Source: a virus. Taken from it: a stretch of DNA of 64,000 bases. A model generated the notes under the pieces. It was not told where the DNA came from. It ran no database searches and was given only the letters and a program-made list of their open reading frames with translations. The stretch is from IMG/VR virus record IMGVR_UViG_3300042319_002138, positions 62,001 through 126,000 of that record, one strand, 5' to 3'. Both the position numbers and the translations under genes were made by a program. Positions 57,499-64,000 of the stretch are shown piece after piece (position 1 is the stretch's first letter; each line of letters starts with the position of its first letter).

Positions 57499-58914
57499 AT
57501 GTTGGGTATGAGTAAAGAAGTTACATTAGGTTATTTAGGATATAAGTTTCAAACAGAGTTTATTAATCAAATTCTACATCCAGCAAATAAAAAATTCTCA
57601 GATAGAATTATCGATATTGTTCACGCGAAATATTTTGATAATGAGTATTTCAGGTTGATTATTGCCACAATAAAAGATTATTTTGAAAGATTTGAAAAAG
57701 TTCCTGCTTGGGATACATTAGAAACTATTCTAAAAGTAGAAATTAAGGATAAGATAACCCAAGATTATGTGTTTGAAATCACAAAAGAAATAAGAAATCT
57801 AGGTGTTGAGGATTGGGAATTTGTTCAGGATAAAGCCTTAAATTTCTGTAGACAACAAGAACTTAAAAAAGCCAACGATAAGATATCAAAAATTATTGAT
57901 GACGGTGATTTTGATAAGTATGAAGAGTGTGCAGATATAATGAAAGAAGCTCTTTCCATCGGAGCTGAAAAAGATGATGGGACATCAATTACCGAAGGTT
58001 GGGATACAGTGTTACAAGAGGATTTTAGACATCCAGTTCCTACGGGAATAAGTGGTATCGACGAATTAACTGACGGTGGTTTATCACGGGGAGAATTAGG
58101 GGTTATTCTAGCACCTTATGGTGTTGGTAAAACAACAATTCTAACCAAAATAGCAAATACCGCATATAATGTGGGGTATAATGTTTTACAAATTGTTTTT
58201 GAAGACATACCTGATGTTATCAAAAGAAAACATGCCGCTTGTTGGAGTGGGATAGAACTTAACTCTCTATCTGACGAAGAAGAAAGAGTCATGGAAGTAA
58301 TTAAAGAAAGAACAAATGGTAAAGAAAACGATTTAGTTATTCGAAAGTTTTCGTCTGAAGGAGTTACGGTTAATCACCTTAAAACCTACGTAAGACATTT
58401 AATTTCAGTTGGGTTTAAACCTGACATGATTGTATTAGATTACATTGACTGTGTTGAATCGGCAAGAAGATATAACGATGAATGGTCAGGTGAGGGTAAC
58501 GTCATGAGAGGTTTTGAATCCATGTTAGCTGAATATGGTATGGTGGGATGGACAGCGGTTCAAGGTAACAGGGCGTCAATCTCAGCTGATGTAGTAACAG
58601 GGGACCAAATGGGTGGGTCAATTAAAAAGGCTCAGATTGGTCACTTTATAATGTCTATCGCAAGAACTCTAACACAAAAAGAAAACAATAGAGCAACGAT
58701 AGCGGTTTTAAAATCTAGATTCGGTAAAGATGGTGTTATCTTTGAGGATTGTACGTTTGATAATGGTCGAGTATTCATTGATACAGAAACTTCAGACACT
58801 TTCTTAGGTTATGAGAGAAAGGTTGAGGAAAGAAAAGATGAGAATGTTCGTGAAAGATTGAAGATGGCAAAACTCAGAAAAAAACAAAAAGATACTGAAG
58901 AAAGTATTAATTAA
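57499..58914 (+). CDS. gp41: gp41-like replicative helicase (DnaB family)
   Basis: The 471-aa protein has a small helical N-terminal domain (~1-155) and a RecA-fold helicase domain: Walker A APYGVGKTT near 205-213, MIVLDYIDCVES (Walker B), a MVGWTAVQGNRAS motif, and an SRFGKDG near the end with an Arg finger-like residue. It matches T4 gp41 (475 aa) in length. It unwinds DNA 5'-3' on the lagging strand as a hexamer and binds a primase. The start could also be the ATG at 57508 (MSKEVTLGYLG). It ends in a charged tail. A primase gene is not in the window. Confidence 0.92.
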   Translation: MLGMSKEVTLGYLGYKFQTEFINQILHPANKKFSDRIIDIVHAKYFDNEYFRLIIATIKDYFERFEKVPAWDTLETILKVEIKDKITQDYVFEITKEIRNLGVEDWEFVQDKALNFCRQQELKKANDKISKIIDDGDFDKYEECADIMKEALSIGAEKDDGTSITEGWDTVLQEDFRHPVPTGISGIDELTDGGLSRGELGVILAPYGVGKTTILTKIANTAYNVGYNVLQIVFEDIPDVIKRKHAACWSGIELNSLSDEEERVMEVIKERTNGKENDLVIRKFSSEGVTVNHLKTYVRHLISVGFKPDMIVLDYIDCVESARRYNDEWSGEGNVMRGFESMLAEYGMVGWTAVQGNRASISADVVTGDQMGGSIKKAQIGHFIMSIARTLTQKENNRATIAVLKSRFGKDGVIFEDCTFDNGRVFIDTETSDTFLGYERKVEERKDENVRERLKMAKLRKKQKDTEESIN

Positions 58915-58943
58915 TAATTAAAAGTTTATAAAAAATTTAAAAA

Positions 58944-60806
58944 ATGGAATTATCAAATCAGATTCTATCAGACATTACTGTCTACATGAAATACGCTAAG
59001 TATTTACCAGAAAAACAAAGAAGAGAAACTTGGGAAGAGTTGGTGACAAGAAACAAAGAAATGCACCAAAAAAAATATTCTCATTTAAAAGAAGAAATTG
59101 AAACCGTTTATAAAATGGTTTATGACCGTAAAGTTTTACCATCCATGCGTTCATTACAGTTTGGGGGGAGACCAATTGAAATCTCACCAAACAGAGTTTA
59201 TAACTGTGCTTTCTTACCGATTGACCACATTGATGCATTTCCAGAAACAATGTTCTTATTGTTAGGGGGTACAGGTGTAGGTTATTCAGTACAAAAACAC
59301 CACGTTGATAAGTTACCTGAAATTAGAAAACCAGACCCAAACAGAACTAGACGATATGTAGTTAGTGATTCAATTGAAGGATGGGCTGACGCAATCAAAG
59401 TTTTGATGAAATCTTATTTTGGGGTTAATTCATCAACACCTATCTTTGATTTCTCAGACATCAGACCAAAAGGAGCTTTATTGGTTACATCAGGTGGTAA
59501 AGCACCAGGTCCACAACCACTTAAAGATTGTGTTCACAATATTAAAAAAGTGTTGGATGCTAAGGTAGATAGAGAAAAACTAACAACACTAGAAACACAT
59601 GATATTGTATGTCACATTGCTGACGCAGTATTAGCTGGTGGTATCAGAAGAGCAGCACTTATCTCATTATTTTCAGCTGACGATGATGAAATGATTTCGT
59701 GTAAATCAGGACCTTGGTGGGAACTTAATCCACAAAGAGGTAGAGCTAATAACTCAGCAGTTCTATTAAGAAACAAAATCACTAAAGAATTCTTTATGGA
59801 TTTGTGGAAAAGAGTCGAGTTATCTGGAGCTGGTGAACCTGGAATTTATTTTTCTTACGACAAAGATTGGGGAACTAACCCTTGTTGTGAAATTGCTCTT
59901 AGACCTTATCAGTTCTGTAATCTTTGTGAGGTTAACGTATCAAACATTGAATCACAAGAAGACTTGAATGAGAGAGTTAAAGCGGCAGCATTTATTGGTA
60001 CGTTACAAGCTGGTTACACAGATTTTCATTACCTAAGAGATGTATGGAAACGAACTACCGAGAAAGACGCCTTAATCGGGGTATCAATGACAGGAATTGG
60101 TTCAGGTGTTGTATTGGGTTATAATATGACTGAAGCTGCTGAAATGGTTAACGCTGAAAATGAAAGAGTAGCTAATTTAATTAATATTAATCCTGCAGCA
60201 AGAACAACAACTGTTAAACCAGCTGGTACAACATCATTAACACTTGGAACTTCTTCAGGTATTCACGCTTGGCATAACGATTATTATGTTAGAAGAGTTA
60301 GAGTTGGTAAAAATGAGGCTATTTACACATACCTTTCTATCTACCACCCTGAACTAGTTGAGGACGAAGTATTTAGACCACACGATACAGCAGTTATTTC
60401 TGTACCACAAAAATCACCACTAGGCTCAATCCTTAGACATGAGTCACCTTTTGAACTTTTGGAAAGAGTTAAAAAAGTATCACAAGAATGGATTAAACCT
60501 GGACATAGAACAGGACAAAATACACATAACGTTTCAGCAACAATTTCATTGAAGGATGAAGATTGGGATTTGGCAGGTGAATGGATGTGGACTAATCGTA
60601 AATTCTATAACGGATTGTCAGTTTTACCTTATAATGGAGGTACCTACCAACAAGCTCCTTTTGAAGATTGTGATGAGGAAACTTACCATAGAATGATGAA
60701 ATCTCTATCTAACATAGATTTATCTAAAGTAGTAGAACTTTCTGATAATACTGACCTTAGTGGTGAGTTGGCTTGTAGTGGTGGAGCAGGATGTGAAGTG
60801 AAGTAA
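58944..60806 (+). CDS. nrdJ: Class II (B12-dependent) ribonucleotide triphosphate reductase
   Basis: The 620-aa protein is a monomeric class II reductase like that of Lactobacillus leichmannii: PSMRSLQFGGRPIE, YNCAFLP (C88), GGTGVGYSVQ, then N312-P-C314-x-E316 (TNPCCEIAL), C325 and FCNLCEVN, and a C-terminal Cys pair C611/C617. The spacing of C314 and C325 is 11, as in the known enzyme. It makes dNTPs from NTPs using adenosylcobalamin and needs no oxygen or iron. It is shorter than the 739-aa prototype. It is the last gene of the replication block and ends at a terminator. The host must take up or make B12. Confidence 0.93.
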   Translation: MELSNQILSDITVYMKYAKYLPEKQRRETWEELVTRNKEMHQKKYSHLKEEIETVYKMVYDRKVLPSMRSLQFGGRPIEISPNRVYNCAFLPIDHIDAFPETMFLLLGGTGVGYSVQKHHVDKLPEIRKPDPNRTRRYVVSDSIEGWADAIKVLMKSYFGVNSSTPIFDFSDIRPKGALLVTSGGKAPGPQPLKDCVHNIKKVLDAKVDREKLTTLETHDIVCHIADAVLAGGIRRAALISLFSADDDEMISCKSGPWWELNPQRGRANNSAVLLRNKITKEFFMDLWKRVELSGAGEPGIYFSYDKDWGTNPCCEIALRPYQFCNLCEVNVSNIESQEDLNERVKAAAFIGTLQAGYTDFHYLRDVWKRTTEKDALIGVSMTGIGSGVVLGYNMTEAAEMVNAENERVANLININPAARTTTVKPAGTTSLTLGTSSGIHAWHNDYYVRRVRVGKNEAIYTYLSIYHPELVEDEVFRPHDTAVISVPQKSPLGSILRHESPFELLERVKKVSQEWIKPGHRTGQNTHNVSATISLKDEDWDLAGEWMWTNRKFYNGLSVLPYNGGTYQQAPFEDCDEETYHRMMKSLSNIDLSKVVELSDNTDLSGELACSGGAGCEVK

Positions 60807-60852
60807 TATTCATAACTTTATATAACATCATAAAAAGTAATGGTTAAAAATT

Positions 60853-60881
60853 AAACCCCTCACACGAGGGGTTTTTTATGC
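60853..60881 (+). terminator. Rho-independent terminator after the reductase gene
   Basis: AAACCCCTC (60853-60861) pairs with GAGGGGTTT (60866-60874) around an ACAC loop, followed by a T run. Confidence 0.92.
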
Positions 60882-60925
60882 TTAAAATTTACATTTCATA
60901 TTTATGGTATAAATTGTATAATTGA

Positions 60926-60941
60926 ATATTTATAAATAAAA
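60926..60941 (+). promoter_or_regulatory. Late promoter candidate for wedge genes
   Basis: ATATTTATAAATAAAA, 4 bp before the gp25-like gene. It opens the baseplate wedge unit. Confidence 0.6.
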
Positions 60942-60945
60942 AGAA

Positions 60946-61350
60946 ATGGCAGAAAGGTTTATAAACATAGCATTCCCATTTAGGGATGACGATACGAAAA
61001 ACTATTTTCTTAAAATGAATAAGAATAGTTATGATGCTATTAAATCTGATTTATTACATCTTTTATTAACAACACCAGGGGATAGATTATATCTACCCGA
61101 CTTTGGTACAAATCTAAAACAATTTCTATTTGAACCAAACGACAATCAAGTTAGAGATGACATTAGGAACGAAGTTCAAAACGCAGTTAGTAAATACATA
61201 CCAAATTTAACAATAACAACATTAACTGTAGATAGACCCGATAGTAGTGAATACAATGGTAAGGGAGACCATTCCGCGGTAGTAAGGATAGATTATATTG
61301 TAACAGAAGGGGCATTAAATAAAGTAGATTTTGTAACTATCACAGTTTAA
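60946..61350 (+). CDS. gp25: gp25-like baseplate wedge protein
   Basis: The 134-aa protein matches T4 gp25 in length (132 aa) and pattern: an N-terminal FPFRDDDTKNYFLKMN, then LLHLLLTTPGDRLYLPDFGT, NLKQFLFEPND and a beta end. Gp25 nucleates sheath polymerisation and joins the wedge to the sheath start. It is followed by gp6, the same order as in many contractile-tail phages. It has its own late motif. Confidence 0.9.
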   Translation: MAERFINIAFPFRDDDTKNYFLKMNKNSYDAIKSDLLHLLLTTPGDRLYLPDFGTNLKQFLFEPNDNQVRDDIRNEVQNAVSKYIPNLTITTLTVDRPDSSEYNGKGDHSAVVRIDYIVTEGALNKVDFVTITV

Positions 61351-61362
61351 ATAAAAAAAAAT

Positions 61363-63234
61363 ATGGCAACACAAAGTAAAAAAATAAATTATTTTGCGAG
61401 GAACTTCGCTGATGTAAGAACCGAACTAGTTAATTTCATTAAATTATATTACCCAGAAGTATTTTCTGATTTTAATGACGCATCAGTAGGGATGATGTTA
61501 TTAGAGTTAAATGCGGCTGTTGGAGATATGTTATCCAATCACACAGACCGAATGTTTAACGAAACTTTTTTGGATTATGCACAAGAAAGAAAAAATGTTT
61601 TAGCTATAGCAAGAACATTGGGGTTAAAAGTACCAGGTCTAAGACCTAGTATTACTTTAGTAGATTACTCCGTTGTAGTACCTGTATACGGTGATACATG
61701 GGATATTAGATACGCACCAACGATTAGATACGGTTCACAAGTTTTAGGTGGTGGACAAGTATTTGAAAATTTAGAGGATATAGACTTTTCTTCACCTTAT
61801 ACTGTAGGTGGTACACCTAATAGATTAATTCTACCTAACATAGATGATAATGGTACATTACAAAATTATACTATAGTTAAAAGAGAGTTAGTAATTAATG
61901 GTTTAACGAAAATCTTTAAAAAGAGTATCTCACAAAGTGAGTCAGTACCTTTCTTTGAAATATTTTTACCTGATACAAACGTACTTTCAATTGAAAGTAT
62001 AATAAATCTTGAAGGTACAAATTATAGTAATAACCCAACAATAGACCAGTTCATTGACCCAGATTTAAGATGGTATGAAATGGATTCGTTAGCTGAAGAT
62101 AAAGTTTTTATTGAAGACACTAGTAGAACTACTGATAATGAAGCGGTTAAACCTGGTAAGTATGTTCACACAACAAGAAAATTTGTTAGAGAATTTACTG
62201 ATAATAATTACTGTAAATTAACTTTTGGTAGTGGTGTTAGTACAGACGATGAACAATTACAAAACATATCTACAACTGGTATAAAAATAGGTGACTTTAT
62301 AAATACTACAGCTTTAGGTGAAATAATTAAACCAAACACAACCTTATTTATTAGATATAGAGTTGGTGGTGGACCTAGTAGTAATATAGGACCTAATGCT
62401 ATAAACGCAATTGGTAATGTTACTTTAAATGTAAATGGACCCAACACACCAACAAATCAATCGGTAATAAGGTCGTTAAGAGTTAATAACCCAATTCCAG
62501 CAATAGGTGGAGCTGGGGTACCTTCAGTTGACCAAATAAGACAATATACAAAGTATAATTTTGCCTCACAAAATAGAGCGGTTACTATTAAAGATTATGA
62601 AGCTATTTTAGCTAAAATACCTGGTAGATACGGCTCACCTTATAGACATAAAATAGCTGAGGAACAAAATAAAGTAATTATTTATACACTAGGTTTAGAT
62701 GCTTCAGGTAAGTTAACAAACCAATCTACTAATACTCTAAAAGAAAATATAGCAACTTGGTTATCAGATTATAGAATGATAAATGATTACGTATTAGTTG
62801 GTGATGGTAAAGTAGTTAACCTAGGATTTGAAATAGACTTATTTATAGATAAACAGATTAATCAATCAGAATTAATTAATAACGTTATTACTAGTGTTAA
62901 AAATTATTTTGATGTTAAGAAGTGGGAAATGGGTGATAATATTTATATCGCTCAATTGGTTGAAAACATTAATAATGTTGGTGGTGTACTAAATGTTATT
63001 GATATAAGAGCTTACAATTTAATAAGTTCTCCTTATTCATTAAACCAAACATCACAAAATTTCATACCAGAATCTTTAGTAAATGGTGTTATACCATTTA
63101 ATAATGGTAAACTAATTGATTTAGGTTCTGATTACGCTTTATTTGGTGATATAGACTCTATGTTTGAAATTAAGTTCCCTGAAAGGGATATAAAAGTAAG
63201 GATTAAGAGAAGTTCGACTGTAACTGAAGGGTAA
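61363..63234 (+). CDS. gp6: gp6-like baseplate wedge protein
   Basis: The 623-aa protein fits gp6 (T4: 660 aa), the baseplate J-like family: an N-terminal SDFNDASVGMMLLELNAAVG, NETFLDYAQERKNVLAIART, a central beta region with FGSGVSTDDEQ, then RAVTIKDYEAILAKIPGRYG, and a closing LNVIDIRAYNLI. Gp6 forms the ring that ties the wedges together. It lies 12 bp after gp25 and is followed by a partial gene only 2 bp downstream. Confidence 0.9.
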   Translation: MATQSKKINYFARNFADVRTELVNFIKLYYPEVFSDFNDASVGMMLLELNAAVGDMLSNHTDRMFNETFLDYAQERKNVLAIARTLGLKVPGLRPSITLVDYSVVVPVYGDTWDIRYAPTIRYGSQVLGGGQVFENLEDIDFSSPYTVGGTPNRLILPNIDDNGTLQNYTIVKRELVINGLTKIFKKSISQSESVPFFEIFLPDTNVLSIESIINLEGTNYSNNPTIDQFIDPDLRWYEMDSLAEDKVFIEDTSRTTDNEAVKPGKYVHTTRKFVREFTDNNYCKLTFGSGVSTDDEQLQNISTTGIKIGDFINTTALGEIIKPNTTLFIRYRVGGGPSSNIGPNAINAIGNVTLNVNGPNTPTNQSVIRSLRVNNPIPAIGGAGVPSVDQIRQYTKYNFASQNRAVTIKDYEAILAKIPGRYGSPYRHKIAEEQNKVIIYTLGLDASGKLTNQSTNTLKENIATWLSDYRMINDYVLVGDGKVVNLGFEIDLFIDKQINQSELINNVITSVKNYFDVKKWEMGDNIYIAQLVENINNVGGVLNVIDIRAYNLISSPYSLNQTSQNFIPESLVNGVIPFNNGKLIDLGSDYALFGDIDSMFEIKFPERDIKVRIKRSSTVTEG

Positions 63235-63236
63235 CA

Positions 63237-64000
63237 ATGGAAAGAATTGAACAACTATTGGGTAGGGCTAGATATAAAATGGCCCCTGACACTAATTTTA
63301 ACTATAAATTAAATTTAGATAGCAGCCTTAGTCCGTTAAAAAATAATTTTAATAAAATTATTTCAATCCTTAGTGCAGACCAAGTTTTTCAAGATGAAAG
63401 AGACAATTCTACAAAATATAGAATTCTAGGTAGATTAAACATTATTACCGACAATTCAATTAATTACACAGCAACAACAGTTACAACAGGGGCTAACCCA
63501 CAAACTATTGGTATAACAAGACCAAACAATTCTGATTGGACCCCACTTTTTGGTTCTGGTAATGTAATAACTAATCAAAACCCACCTATACCAAATAATT
63601 GGGTTTTACAAATACTGTACCCTAGTAAAATTGATAAATACACTAAAGTAGGAGACAATCAGGCTTATAAAGGTATTACTATAAAAAATTTAATTTCTAC
63701 TGACCCTTCTGGCACTAAAGAACAAGTTTTATTGGAGACCCAACAAAAAAATAAATTGGTTGAGGGTGATTTTTGTTACATATACAGTAACACACATAAT
63801 AGTATTTATACTGGTTTTCATGATGTAGATTTTTTAGGTGTTAACGGACAGTATTCGGAAACAAAATTTAGGTTAACAACTAAATATATTGGTCCCGATA
63901 ATGAATTGATTTTAAAAAGAGTGATAAATGTTTCTGATAACGACATAAATTTTCTTAACACACAGAACATTATAAAAGTAGTATCTACAGATTTAAGTGG
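63237..64000 (+). CDS. Baseplate wedge-region protein, N-terminal part (cut by right edge)
   Basis: An open frame starts at the ATG at 63237, 2 bp after the gp6 stop, and stays open to the edge (about 254 residues). It begins MERIEQLLGRARYKMAPDTN and continues with beta-rich sequence (IITDNSINYTATTVTTGANP, FRLTTKYIGPDNELILKRVI). By position it should be the next wedge protein (gp7- or gp8-like) but I do not recognise a signature. The C-terminal part is missing, so length cannot be compared. Confidence 0.72.
   Translation, partial: MERIEQLLGRARYKMAPDTNFNYKLNLDSSLSPLKNNFNKIISILSADQVFQDERDNSTKYRILGRLNIITDNSINYTATTVTTGANPQTIGITRPNNSDWTPLFGSGNVITNQNPPIPNNWVLQILYPSKIDKYTKVGDNQAYKGITIKNLISTDPSGTKEQVLLETQQKNKLVEGDFCYIYSNTHNSIYTGFHDVDFLGVNGQYSETKFRLTTKYIGPDNELILKRVINVSDNDINFLNTQNIIKVVSTDLS

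Noticed and set aside
13652-60941. The recurring motif as the T4 late promoter TATAAATA
   Set aside because: The T4 box would have to be read on the opposite strand from the genes it precedes. The orientation and the A-rich tail are constant relative to the genes, so a different element is more likely.
1-64000. tRNA genes, CRISPR arrays, insertion sequences or integrase
   Set aside because: I looked for T-loop-like GTTCGAATC patterns, regularly spaced repeats, transposase motifs and integrase motifs, and saw none. A tool search could still find a divergent tRNA.
1-64000. An altered genetic code (stop reassignment)
   Set aside because: TAA, TGA and TAG all end recognised full-length genes, and none occurs inside conserved domains.

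Overview
The window is a continuous 64 kb piece of the genome of a large tailed phage with a contractile tail. It is strongly AT-rich, densely packed, and carries a recognisable though distant T4-like gene set: family B DNA polymerase, gp32-like ssDNA-binding protein, UvsX/RecA-like recombinase, RNase H-like 5' nuclease, gp41-like helicase, tail sheath (gp18), tail tube (gp19), gp26, gp53, gp25 and gp6. No terminase, portal or capsid gene is visible, so the head genes lie outside. The host is most likely a member of the Bacteroidota. Start codons sit behind A-rich leaders with almost no Shine-Dalgarno sequence. At least one promoter (29302-29333, minus strand) matches the Bacteroidota pattern TTTG-N19-TAnnTTTG. 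Several proteins (a small lipoprotein, a TSP3-like calcium repeat, fibre modules) also look like that phylum.

Layout. 1-1480: start of the DNA polymerase, minus strand, cut by the edge. 1587-8399: a glycan/sulfation cassette with a sulfotransferase, a GT10 fucosyltransferase-like enzyme, two large glycosyltransferases, a DUF2061 membrane protein, an HxGH nucleotidyltransferase and an APS kinase fused to a HAD phosphatase. 8439-13595: GH24 lysozyme, DHH phosphoesterase, DUF3310 protein, a conserved phage protein and a SNF2 helicase. 13676-20389: neck/tail-completion proteins, a repeat-rich fibre, a small ribbon-helix-helix repressor candidate with palindromic operators, and the tail sheath. 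20457-29279: virion-type hypothetical proteins, a HAD-like protein, a lipoprotein, ClpP, an 806-aa protein, the tail tube, a 2OG-Fe(II) oxygenase and an M20-type peptidase. 29458-51559: tail-assembly chaperone candidates, tape measure, large baseplate proteins, one ending in a Hint (intein-like) domain, and three tandem hub paralogues. 51600-53696: small unknown proteins and an acidic coiled-coil protein. 53821-60806: replication/recombination block and a B12-dependent ribonucleotide reductase. 60946-64000: baseplate wedge genes (gp25, gp6, and one cut by the edge).

How it works together. A recurring sequence ATATTTATnAnnAAA lies 13-40 bp before many virion genes and is absent before the replication genes. 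It is probably the phage late promoter, while the host-type TAnnTTTG boxes probably drive early genes. Transcription units end in clear rho-independent hairpins, several shared by convergent genes.

The most unusual part is 39837-51559. A 1725-aa baseplate protein ends in a complete-looking Hint autoprocessing domain and is followed, with start and stop overlapping, by three copies of one hub scaffold. Each copy carries a different C-terminal cargo: an M15 peptidase, an unknown domain, or a lysozyme plus SGNH-like domain. A broken fourth start is left between copies 1 and 2. The second striking region is the sulfation cassette, which could make PAPS and use it on a sugar or other acceptor. All functions are read from sequence motifs and context; no database search was run.
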